DNA from: Symsagittifera roscoffensis
Lineage: Eukaryota > Xenacoelomorpha > Acoela > Convolutidae
Assembly (NCBI RefSeq): GCF_963678635.1
Contig: NC_087067.1
Span: 58,142,287-58,206,286 of the forward strand
Direction: 5' to 3'
Length of the DNA stretch: 64,000 bases
Shown here: positions 8,601-20,907 of the stretch, piece after piece
How the letters are laid out: each line of letters opens with the position of its first letter
Numbering within the stretch: the first letter of the stretch is position 1
Program-made: the position numbers and the translations under genes
Notes under the pieces: generated by a model
What the model saw: the letters and a program-made list of their open reading frames with translations, nothing else
What the model was told of the DNA's origin: nothing
Database searches by the model: none

Positions 8601-11600
8601 AGTGTTAACTTTGTAGGTCCAGACCCCTGAATACTGGAAATAGGCGCAAAACGACACACAAATTGAGCACTTGAACTGGAGATCAAAAAAAATAAAGGGT
8701 GTCAGAGGGCTGGCTCAAGAGGCACAGCCCTCTGACCTGTACCAATATGCCAGAAAATCTGACACATGGGTACAAAAAAAATCATAAAAAAACAGCAAAA
8801 AACAGTTTTTTTACTTAAAAAACTCAATCAGGAAGTAGAAAAGAGCTGGTCTCAATAATAAACAGTGTCTTGGAGGATAATTCGATCTATCATTTAAGAC
8901 TAAAAGAGAAATGTTTTTTTTTTTAAAGTTTCAAAAAATTACAAATGTTAACTTTGTAGATCCAAACCCCAGATTACTGGAAATAGGCCCAAAATGACGC
9001 ACACATTGAGCATTAAACTGAAGATCAAAAAATTAAAGGGTGTCAAAGGGCTGGCTCAAGAGGCACAGCCCTCTGACCTGTACCCATATGCCAGAAAATC
9101 TGACACATAGGTACAAAAACAATCATCAAAAACAGCAAAAAACAGTTTTTTTATTTGAAAAACTCAATCAGGAAGTAGAAAAGAGCTGGTCTCATTAATA
9201 AACATTGTCTTGCAGGATATTTCGATATATCATTTAAGACTAAACGAGAATTTTTTTTTTAAAGTTTCAAAAAATTACAAGTGTTAACTTTGTAGGTCCA
9301 GAGCCCTGAATACTGGAAATAGGCGCAAAATGACGCACAAATTGAGCACTTAAACTGGAGATCAAAAAAAAATAAAGGGTGTCAGAGGGCTGGCTCAAGA
9401 GGCACAGCCCTCTGACCTGTACCCATATGCCAGAAAATCTGACACATGGGTGAAAAAAAAACATAAAAAAACAGCAAAAAACAGTTTTTTATTTAAAAAA
9501 CTCAATCAGGAAGTAGAAAAGAGCTGTTCTCAATAATAAACAGTGTATTGGAGGATATTTCGGTCTATCATTTAAGACTAAAAGAGAAATGTTTTTTTTT
9601 TAAAGTTTCAAAAAATTACAAGTGTTAAATTTGTAGGTCCAAACCCCAGATTACTGGAAATAGGCGCAAAATGACGCACACCTTGAGCATTAAACTGAAG
9701 ATCAAAAAAATAAAGGGTGTCAGAGGGCTGGCTCAATCAAGAGGCACAGCCCTCTGAACTGTACCCATATGCCAGAAAATCTGACACATGGATACAAAAA
9801 AAAATCATCAAAAACAGCAAAAAACAGTTTTTTTATTTGAAAAACTCAATCAGGAAGTAGAAAAGAGATGGTCTCATTAATAAACGGTGTCTTGGAGGAT
9901 ATTTCGATCTATCATTTAAGACTAAAAAAGAATTTTTTTTTAAAGTTTGAAAAAATTACAAGTGTTAACTTTGTAGGTCCAGACCCCTGAATACTGGGAA
10001 TAGGCGCAAAACGACGCGCAAATTGAGCACTTAAACTGAAGATCAGAAAAAAATAAAGGGTGTCAGAGGGCTGGCTCAAGAGGCACAGCCCTCTGACCTG
10101 TACCCATATGCCAGAAAATCTGACACATGGGTAGAAAAAAATCATAAAAAAAACAGAAAAAAAAAACAGTTTTTTATTTAAAAAACTCAATCAGGAAGTA
10201 GAAAAGAGCTGGTCTCAATAATAAACAGTGTCTTGGAGGATATTTCGATCTATCATTTAAGACTAAAAGAGAAATGTTTTTTTTTTTAAAGTTTCAAAAA
10301 ATTACAACTGTTAACTTTGCAGGTCCATACCCCAGATTACTGGAAATAGGCGCAAAAAGACGCACAAATTGAGCATTAAACTGAAGATCAAAAAAATAAA
10401 GGGTGTCAGAGGGCTGGTTCAAGAGGCACAGCCCTCTGACCTGTACCCCTATGCCAGAAAATCTGACACATGGGTGAAAAAAAAACATAAAAAAACAGCA
10501 AAAAACAGTTTTTTTATTTAAAAAACTCAATCAGGAAGTAGAAAAGAGCTGTTCTCAATAATAAACAGTGTCTTGGAGGATATTTCGATCTATCATTTAA
10601 GATTAAAAGGGAATTTTTTTTTAAAGTTTCAAAAAATTACAAGTGTTAACTTTGTAGGTCCAGACCCCTGAATACTGGAAATAGGCGCAAAATGACGCAC
10701 AAATTGAGCACTTAAACTGGAGATCAAAAAAAATAAAGGGTGTCAGAGGGCTGGCTCAAGAGGCACAGCCCTCTGACCTGTACCCATATGCCAGAAAATC
10801 TGACACATGGGTGAAAAAAAACATAAAAAAACAGCAAAAAACAGTTTTTTTATTTAAAAAACTCAATCAGGAAGTAGAAAAGAGCTGTTCTCAATAATAA
10901 ACAGTGTATTGGAGGATATTTCGGTCTATCATTTAAGACTAAAAGAGAAATGTTTTTTTTTTAAAGTTTCAAAAAAATACAAGTGTTAAATTTGTAGGTC
11001 CAAACCCCAGATTACTGGAAATAGGCGCAAAATGACGCACACCTTGAGCATTAAACTGAAGATCAAAAAAATAAAGGGTGTCAGAGGGCTGGCTCAAGAG
11101 GCACAACCCTCTGACCTGTACCCATATGCCAGAAAATCTGACACATGGGTACAAAAAAAAATCATCAAAAACAGCAAAAAACAGTTTTTTTATTTGAAAA
11201 ACTCAATCAGGAAGTAGAAAAGAGATGGTCTCATTAATAAACGGTGTCTTGGAGGATATTTCGATCTATCATTTAAGACTAAAAAAGATTTTTTTTTTAA
11301 AGTTTGAAAAAATTACAAGTGTTAACTTTGTAGGTCCAGACCCCTGAATACTGGGAATAGGCGCAAAACGACGCGCAAATTGAGCACTTAAACTGAAGAT
11401 CAGAAAAAAATAAAGGGTGTCAGAGGGCTGGCTCAAGAGGCACAGCCCTCTGACCTGTACCCATATGCCAAAAAATCTGACACATGGGTGAAAAAAAAAC
11501 ATAAAAAAACAGCAAAAAACAGTTTTTTTATTTAAAAAACTCAATCAGGAAGTAGAAAAGAGCTGTTCTCAATAATGAACAGTGTATTGGAGGATATTTC

Positions 11601-12900
11601 GGTCTATCATTTAAGACTAAAAGAGAAATGTTTTTTTTTTTAAAGTTTCAAAAAATTACAGGTGTTAAATTTGTAGGTCCAAACCCCAGATTACTGGAAA
11701 TAGGCGCAAAATGACGCACACCTTGAGCATTAAACTGAAGATCAAAAAAATAAAGGGTGTCAGAGGGCTGGCTCAAGAGGCACAGCCCTCTGACCTGTAC
11801 CCATATGCCAGAAAATCTGACACATGGGTACAAAAAAAATCATCAAAAACAGCAAAAAACAGTTTTTTTATTTGAAAAACTCAATCAGGAAGTAGAAAAG
11901 AGATGGTCTCATTAATAAACGGTGTCTTGGAGGATATTTCAATCTATCATTTAAGACTAAAAAAGAATTTTTTTTTTAAAGTTTGAAAAAATTACAAGTG
12001 TTAACTTTGTAGGTCCAGACCCCTGAATACTGGGAATAGGCGCAAAACGACGCGCAAATTGGGCACTTAAACTGAAGATCAGAAAAAAATAAAGGGTGTC
12101 AGAGGGCTGGCTCAAGAGGCACAGCCCTCTGACCTGTACCCATATGCCAGAAAATCTGACACATGGGTGAAAAAAAAACATAAAAAAACAGCAAAAAACA
12201 GTTTTTTTATTTAAAAAACTCAATCAGGAAGTAGAAAAGAGCTGTTCTCAATAATAAACAGTGTATTGGAGGATATTTCGGTCTATCATTCAAGACTAAA
12301 AGAGAAATGTTTTTTTTAAAGTTTCAAAAAATTACAAGTGTTAAATTTGTAGGTCCAAACCCCAGATTACTGGAAATAGGCGCAAAATGACGCACACCTT
12401 GAGCATTAAACTGAAGATCAAAAAAATAAAGGGTGTCAGAGGGCTGGCTCAAGAGGCACAGCCCTCTGACCTGTACCCATATGCCAAAAAATCTGACACA
12501 TGGGTACAAAAAAAAATCATCAAAAACAGCAAAAAACAGTTTTTTTATTTGAAAAACTCAATCAGGAAGTAGAAAAGAGATGGTCTCATTAATAAACGGT
12601 GTCTTGGAGGATATTTCGATCTATCATTTAAGACTAAAAAAGAATTTTTTTTAAAGTTTGAAAAAATTACAAGTGTTAACTTTGTAGGTCCAGACCCCTG
12701 AATACTGGGAATAGGCGCAAAACGACGCGCAAATTGAGCACTTAAACTGAAGATCAGAAAAAAATAAAGGGTGTCAGAGGGCTGGCTCAAGAGGCACAGC
12801 CCTCTGACCTGTACCCATATGCCAGAAAATCTGACACATGGGTAGAAAAAAATCATAAAAAAAACAGAAAAAAAACAGTTTTTTATTTAAAAAACTCAAT
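8600..12900 (+). repeat. Dimeric HOR, about 678 bp period
   Basis: Type 1 occurs near 8.62, 9.30, 9.98, 10.66, 11.34, 12.01 and 12.69 kb, with type 2 between each pair. Equivalent points at 10969, 11648 and 12324 are 679 and 676 bp apart. Type-2 members share AACCTTGAGCATTAAAC-like changes absent from type 1. Confidence 0.85.
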
Positions 12901-13590
12901 CAGGAAGTAGAAAAGAGCTGGTCTCAATAATAAACAGTGTCTTGGAGGATATTTCGATCTATCATTTAAGACTAAAAGAGAAATGTTTTTTTTTTAAAGT
13001 TTCAAAAAATTACAACTGTTAACTTTGCAGGTCCATACCCCAGATTACTGGAAATAGGCGCAAAAAGACGCACACATTGAGCATTAAACTGAAGATCAAA
13101 AAAATAAAGGGTGTCAGAGGGCTGGTTCAAGAGGCACAGCCCTCTGACCTGTACCCATATGCCAGAAAATCTGACACATGGGTACAAAAAAGATCATCAA
13201 AAACAGCAAAAAACAGTTTTTTTATTTAAAAAACTCAATCAGGAAGTAGAAAAGAGCTGGTCTCATTAATAAACAGTGTCTTGGAGGATATTTCGATCTA
13301 TCATTTAACATTAAAAGGGAATTTTTTTTTAAAGTTTCAAAAAATTACAAGTGTTAACTTTGCAGGTCCATACCCCAGATTACTGGAAATAGGCGCAAAA
13401 AGACGCACACATTGAGCATTAAACTGAAGATCAAAAAAATAAAGGGTGTCAGAGGGCTGGTTCAAGAGGCACAGCCCTCTGACCTGTACCCATATGCCAG
13501 AAAATCTGACACATGGGTACAAAAAAGATCATCAAAAACAGCAAAAAACAGTTTTTTTATTTAAAAAACTCAATCAGGAAGTAGAAAAGA
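12241..13590 (+). repeat. 4-mer HOR, copy a (about 1.35 kb)
   Basis: It starts at a GAGCTGTTCTCAATAATAAAC variant and contains, in order, one type-2 monomer, one type-1 monomer and two monomers with GCAGGTCCATACCCCAGATT. The same order recurs at 14271, 15623 and 19560. Confidence 0.88.
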
Positions 13591-14270
13591 GCTGGTCTCA
13601 TTAATAAACAGTGTCTTGGAGGATATTTCGATCTATCATTTAACATTTAAAGGGAATTTTTTTTTAAAGTTTCAAAAAATTATAAGTGTTAACTTTGTAG
13701 GTCCAGACCCCTGAATACTGGAAATAGGCGCAAAACGACGCGCAAATTGAGCACTTAAACTGAAGATCAGAAAAAAATAAAGGTTGTCAGAGGGCTGGCT
13801 CAAGAGGCACAGCCTTCTGACCTGTACCCATATGCCAGAAAATCTGACACATGGGTAAAAACAAAAATCATCAAAAAACAGCAAAAAAACAGTTTTTTTA
13901 TTTAAAAAACTCAATCAGGAAGTAGAAAAGAGCTGGTCTCATTAATAAACAGTGTCTTGGAGGATATTTCGATCTATCATTTAAGACTAAAAGAGAATTT
14001 TTTTTTAAAGTTTGAAAAAATTACAAGTGTTAACTTTGTAGGTCCAGACCCCTGAATACTGGGAATAGGCGCAAAACGACGCGCAAATTGAGCACTTAAA
14101 CTGAAGATCAGAAAAAAATAAAGGGTGTCAGAGGGCTGGCTCAAGAGGCATAGCCCTCTGACCTGTACCCATATGTCAGAAAATCTGACACATGGGTGAA
14201 AAAAAAACATAAAAAAACAGCAAAAAACAGTTTTTTTTATTTAAAAAACTCAATCAGGAAGTAGAAAAGA

Positions 14271-15622
14271 GCTGTTCTCAATAATAAACAGTGTATTGGA
14301 GGATATTTCGGTCTATCATTCAAGACTAAAATGGAAATGTTTTTTTTTAAAGTTTCAAAAAATTACAAGTGTTAAATTTGTAGGTCCAAACCCCAGATTA
14401 CTGGAAATAGGCGCAAAATGACGCACACCTTGAGCATTAAACTGAAGATCAAAAAAATAAAGGGTGTCAGAGGGCTGGCTCAAGAGGCACAGCCCTCTGA
14501 CCTGTACCCATATGCCAAAAAATCTGACACATGGGTACAAAAAAAATCATCAAAAACAGCAAAAAACAGTTTTTTTATTTGAAAAACTCAATCAGGAAGT
14601 AGAAAAGAGATGGTCTCATTAATAAACGGTGTCTTGGAGGATATTTCGATCTATCATTTAAGACTAAAAAAGAATTTTTTTTAAAGTTTGAAAAAATTAC
14701 AAGTGTTAACTTTGTAGGTCCAGACCCCTGAATACTGGGAATAGGCGCAAAACGACGCGCAAATTGAGCACTTAAACTGAAGATCAGAAAAAAATAAAGG
14801 GTGTCAGAGGGCTGGCTCAAGAGGCACAGCCCTCTGACCTGTACCCATATGCCAGAAAATCTGACACATGGGTAGAAAAAAATCATAAAAAAAAACAGAA
14901 AAAAAAACAGTTTTTTATTTAAAAAACTCAATCAGGAAGTAGAAAAGAGCTGGTCTCAATAATAAACATTGTCTTGGAGGATATTTCGATCTATCATTTA
15001 AGACTAAAAGAGAAATGTTTTTTTTTTAAAGTTTCAAAAAATTACAACTGTTAACTTTGCAGGTCCATACCCCAGATTACTGGAAATTGGCGCAAAAAGA
15101 CGCACACATTGAGCATTAAACTGAAGATCAAAAAAATAAAGGGTGTCAGAGGGCTGGTTCAAGAGGCACAGCCCTCTGACCTGTACCCATATGCCAGAAA
15201 ATCTGACACATGGGTACAAAAAAGATCATCAAAAACAGCAAAAAACAGTTTTTTTATTTAAAAAACTCAATCAGGAAGTAGAAAAGAGCTGGTCTCATTA
15301 ATAAACAGTGTCTTGGAGGATATTTCGATCTATCATTTAACATTAAAAGGGAATTTTTTTTTAAAGTTTCAAAAAATTACAAGTGTTAACTTTGCAGGTC
15401 CATACCCCAGATTACTGGAAATAGGCGCAAAAAGACGCACACATTGAGCATTAAACTGAAGATCAAAAAAATAAAGGGTGTCAGAGGGCTGGTTCAAGAG
15501 GCACAGCCCTCTGACCTGTACCCATATGCCAGAAAATCTGACACATGGGTACAAAAAAGATCATCAAAAACAGCAAAAAACAGTTTTTTTATTTAAAAAA
15601 CTCAATCAGGAAGTAGAAAAGA
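14271..15622 (+). repeat. 4-mer HOR, copy b
   Basis: Offset of 2030-2032 bp from copy a for every internal marker. Followed directly by copy c. A T-for-A change in GGAAATTGGCGC is shared with copy c only. Confidence 0.88.
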
Positions 15623-16973
15623 GCTGTTCTCAATAATAAACAGTGTATTGGAGGATATTTCGGTCTATCATTCAAGACTAAAATGGAAATGTTTTTTTTA
15701 AAGTTTCAAAAAATTACAAGTGTTAAATTTGTAGGTCCAAACCCCAGATTTTTGGAAATAGGCGCAAAATGACGCACACCTTGAGCATTAAACTGAAGAT
15801 CAAAAAAATAAAGGGTGTCAGAGGGCTGGCTCAAGAGGCACAGCCCTCTGACCTGTACCCATATGCCAAAAAATCTGACACATGGGTACAAAAAAAAATC
15901 ATCAAAAACAGCAAAAAACAGTTTTTTTATTTGAAAAACTCAATCAGGAAGTAGAAAAGAGATGGTCTCATTAATAAACGGTGTCTTGGAGGATATTTCG
16001 ATCTATCATTTAAGACTAAAAAAGAATTTTTTTTAAAGTTTGAAAAAATTACAAGTGTTAACTTTGTAGGTCCAGACCCCTGAATACTGGGAATAGGCGC
16101 AAAACGACGCGCAAATTGAGCACTTAAACTGAAGATCAGAAAAAAATAAAGGGTGTCAGAGGGCTGGCTCAAGAGGCACAGCCCTCTGACCTGTACCCAT
16201 ATGCCAGAAAATCTGACACATGGGTAGAAAAAAATCATAAAAAAAAAACAGAAAAAAAACAGTTTTTTATTTAAAAAACTCAATCAGGAAGTAGAAAAGA
16301 GCTGGTCTCAATAATAAACAGTGTCTTGGAGGATATTTCGATCTATCATTTAAGACTAAAAGAGAAATGTTTTTTTTTAAAGTTTCAAAAAATTACAACT
16401 GTTAACTTTGCAGGTCCATACCCCAGATTACTGGAAATTGGCGCAAAAAGACGCACACATTGAGCATTAAACTGAAGATCAAAAAAATAAAGGGTGTCAG
16501 AGGGCTGGTTCAAGAGGCACAGCCCTCTGACCTGTACCCATATGCCAGAAAATCTGACACATGGGTACAAAAAAGATCATCAAAAACAGCAAAAAACAGT
16601 TTTTTTATTTAAAAAACTCAATCAGGAAGTAGAAAAGAGCTGGTCTCATTAATAAACAGTGTCTTGGAGGATATTTCGATCTATCATTTAACATTAAAAG
16701 GGAATTTTTTTTTAAAGTTTCAAAAAATTACAAGTGTTAACTTTGCAGGTCCATACCCCAGATTACTGGAAATAGGCGCAAAAAGACGCACACATTGAGC
16801 ATTAAACTGAAGATCAAAAAAATAAAGGGTGTCAGAGGGCTGGTTCAAGAGGCACAGCCCTCTGACCTGTACCCATATGCCAGAAAATCTGACACATGGG
16901 TACAAAAAAGATCATCAAAAACAGCAAAAAACAGTTTTTTTATTTAAAAAACTCAATCAGGAAGTAGAAAAGA
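15623..16973 (+). repeat. 4-mer HOR, copy c
   Basis: Tandem to copy b at an offset of 1351-1352 bp and nearly identical to it. The first monomer has a private AGATTTTTGGAAATAGG variant. Confidence 0.88.
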
Positions 16974-18539
16974 GCTGGTCTCATTAATAAACAGTGTCTT
17001 GGAGGATATTTCGATCTATCATTTAACATTAAAAGGGAATTTTTTTTTAAAGTTTCAAAAAATTATAAGTGTTAACTTTGTAGGTCCAGACCCCTGAATA
17101 CTGGAAATAGGCGCAAAACGACGCGCAAATTGAGCACTTAAACTGAAGATCAGAAAAAAATAAAGGTTGTCAGAGGGCTGGCTCAAGAGGCACAGCCTTC
17201 TGACCTGTACCCATATGCCAGAAAATCTGACACATGGGTAAAAACAAAAATCATCAAAAAACAGCAAAAAAACAGTTTTTTTATTTAAAAAACTCAATCA
17301 GGAAGTAGAAAAGAGCTGGTCTCATTAATAAACAGTGTCTTGGAGGATATTTCGATCTATCATTTAAGACTAAAAGAGAATTTTTTTTTAAAGTTTCAAA
17401 AATTACAAGTGTTAACTTTGTAGGTCCAGACCCCTGAATACTGGAAATAGGCGCAAAACGACGCGCAAATTGAGCACTTAAACTGAAGATCAAAAAAAAA
17501 AATAAAGGGTGTCAGAGGGCTGGCTCAAGAGGCACAGCCCTCTGACCTGTACCCATATTGCAGAAAATCTGACACATGGGTACATACAAAAATCAGCAAA
17601 AAACAGCAAAAAAACAGCTTTTTTATTTAAAAAACTCAATCAGGAAGTAGAAAGAAGCTGGTCTCATTAATAAACAGTGTCTTGGAGGGTATTTCGATCT
17701 ATCATTTAAGACTAAAAGAGAAAAATTTTTTTTTAAAGTTTCAAAAAATTACAAGTGTTAACTTTGTAGGTCCAAACCCCAGATTACTGGAAATAGGCGC
17801 AAAATGACGCACATATTGAGCACTTAAACTGAAGATCAAAAAAAAAATAAATAAAGTGTGTCAGAGGGCTGGCTCATGAGGCACAGCCCTCTGACCTGTA
17901 CCCATATGCCAGAAAATCTGACACATGGGTACAAAAAAAAATCATCAAAAAACAGTAAAAAACAGTTTTTTTTATTTAAAAAATTCAATCAAGAAGTATT
18001 AAAGATCTGGTCTTATTAAAAAACAGTGTCTTGGAGAATATTTTGATCTATCTTTTAAGACTAAAAGAGAATTTTTTTTTGAAAAAAAAGTTTCAAAAAA
18101 TTACAAGTGTTAATTTTGTAGGTCCAAACCCCAGAGTACTGGAAATAGTCGCAAAATGACGCACACATTGAGCACTTAAACTGAAGATCAAAAAAAAATA
18201 AAGTGTGTCAGAGGGCTGGCTCAAGAGGCACAGCCCTATGACCTGTACCCATATGCCAGAAAATCTGACACATGGGTACAAAAAAAAATCATCAAAAAAC
18301 AGCAAAAAACAGTTTTCTTTGTTAAAAAAACTCAATCAGGAAGTAGAAAAGAGCTGGTCTTATTATTAAACAGTGTATTGGAGGATATTTTGATCTATCA
18401 TTTAAGACTTAAAGAGAATTTTTTTTTTGAAAAAAAAAGTTTCAAAAAATTACAAGTATTAACTTTGTAGGTCCAAACCCCAGATTACCGGAAATAGGCG
18501 CAAAATGACGCACATATTGAGCACTTAAACTGAAGATCA

Positions 18540-18600
18540 AAAAAAACAAAGGGTGTCAGAGGGCTTGGAGGATATTTCGATCTATCATTTAAGACTAAAA
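18540..18600 (+). repeat. Truncated hybrid monomer (first occurrence)
   Basis: Hairpin 1 is interrupted after GTCAGAGGGCT (junction about 18564) and continues directly with TGGAGGATATTTCG. About 165 bp covering the rest of hairpin 1, hairpin 2, the A-tracts and the CAATCAGG word are missing. There is microhomology of CT at the junction. The identical junction recurs at about 25280, so the two share one origin. Confidence 0.9.
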
Positions 18601-19559
18601 GAGAAATGTTTTTTTTTTAAAGTTTCAAAAAATTACAACTGTTAACTTTGCAGGTCCATACCCCAGATTATTGGAAATAGGCGCAAAAAGACGCACACAT
18701 TGAGCATTAAACTGAAGATCAAAAAAATAAAGGGTGTCAGAGGGCTGGTTCAAGAGGCACAGCCCTCTGACCTGTACCCATATGCCAGAAAATCTGACAC
18801 ATGGGTACAAAAAAGATCATCAAAAACAGCAAAAAACAGTTTTTTTATTTAAAAAACTCAATCAGGAAGTAGAAAAGAGCTGGTCTCATTAATAAACAGT
18901 GTCTTGGAGGATATTTCGATCTATCATTTAACATTAAAAGGGAATTTTTTTTTAAAGTTTCAAAAAATTACAAGTGTTAACTTTGTAGGTCCAGACCCCT
19001 GAATACTGGAAATAGGCGCAAAACGACGCGCAAATTGAGCACTTAAACTGAAGATCAGAAAAAAATAAAGGTTGTCAGAGGGCTGGCTCAAGAGGCACAG
19101 CCTTCTGACCTGTACTCATATGCCAGAAAATCTGACACATGGGTAAAAACAAAAATCATCAAAAAACAGCAAAAAAACAGTTTTTTTATTTAAAAAACTC
19201 AATCAGGAAGTAGAAAAGAGCTGGTCTCATTAATAAACGGTGTCTTGGAGGATATTTCAATCTATCATTTAAGACTAAAAAAGAATTTTTTTTTTAAAGT
19301 TTGAAAAAATTACAAGTGTTAACTTTGTAGGTCCAGACCCCTGAATACTGGGAATAGGCGCAAAACGACGCGCAAATTGAGCACTTAAACTGAAGATCAG
19401 AAAAAAATAAAGGGTGTCAGAGGGCTGGCTCAAGAGGCACAGCCCTCTGACCTGTACCCATATGCCAGAAAATCTGACACATGGGTGAAAAAAAAAACAT
19501 AAAAAAACAGCAAAAAACAGTTTTTTTATTTAAAAAACTCAATCAGGAAGTAGAAATGA

Positions 19560-20907
19560 GCTGTTCTCAATAATAAACAGTGTATTGGAGGATATTTCGG
19601 TCTATCATTCAAGACTAAAAGAGAAATGTTTTTTTTAAAGTTTCAAAAAATTACAAGTGTTAAATTTGTAGGTCCAAACCCCAGATTACTGGAAATAGGC
19701 GCAAAATGACGCACACCTTGAGCATTAAACTGAAGATCAAAAAGATAAAGGGTGTCAGAGGGCTGGCTCAAGAGGCACAGCCCTCTGACCTGTACCCATA
19801 TGCCAAAAAATCTGACACATGGGTACAAAAAAAATCATCAAAAACAGCAAAAAACAGTTTTTTTATTTGAAAAACTCAATCAGGAAGTAGAAAAGAGATG
19901 GTCTCATTAATAAACGGTGTCTTGGAGGATATTTCGATCTATCATTTAAGACTAAAAAAGATTTTTTTTTAAAGTTTGAAAAAATTACAAGTGTTAACTT
20001 TGTAGGTCCAGACACCTGAATACTGGGAATAGGCGCAAAACGACGCGCAAATTGAGCACTTAAACTGAAGATCAGAAAAAAAAAGGGTGTCAGAGGGCTG
20101 GCTCAAGAGGCACAGCCCTCTGACCTGTACCGATATGCCAGAAAATCTGACACATGGGTAGAAAAAAATCATAAAAAAAACAGAAAAAAAAACAGTTTTT
20201 TATTTAAAAAACTCAATCAGGAAGTAGAAAAGAGCTGGTCTCAATAATAAACAGTGTCTTGGAGGATATTTCGATCTATCATTTAAGACTAAAAGAGAAA
20301 TGTTTTTTTTTTAAAGTTTCAAAAAATTACAACTGTTAACTTTGCAGGTCCATACCCCAGATTACTGGAAATAGGCGCAAAAAGACGCACACATTGAGCA
20401 TTAAACTGAAGATCAAAAAAATAAAGGGTGTCAGAGGGCTGGTTCAAGAGGCACAGCCCTCTGACCTGTACCCATATGCCAGAAAATCTGACACATGGGT
20501 ACAAAAAAGATCATCAAAAACAGCAAAAAACAGTTTTTTTATTTAAAAAACTCAATCAGGAAGTAGAAAAGAGCTGGTCTCATTAACAAACAGTGTCTTG
20601 GAGGATATTTCGATCTATCATTTAACATTAAAAGGGATTTTTTTTTTAAAGTTTCAAAAAATTACAAGTGTTAACTTTGCAGGTCCATACCCCAGATTAC
20701 TGGAAATAGGCGCAAAAAGACGCACACATTGAGCATTAAACTGAAGATCAAAAAAATAAAGGGTGTCAGAGGGCTGGTTCAAGAGGCACAGCCCTCTGAC
20801 CTGTACCCATATGCCAGAAAATCTGACACATGGGTACAAAAAAGATCATCAAAAACAGCAAAAAACAGTTTTTTTTTTTAAAAAACTCAATCAGGAAGTA
20901 GAAAAGA
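19560..20907 (+). repeat. 4-mer HOR, copy d
   Basis: Same four-monomer order as copies a-c, offset 3937 bp from copy c. It is separated from copy c by an approximately 2.6 kb segment that includes the hybrid monomer. Confidence 0.85.
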
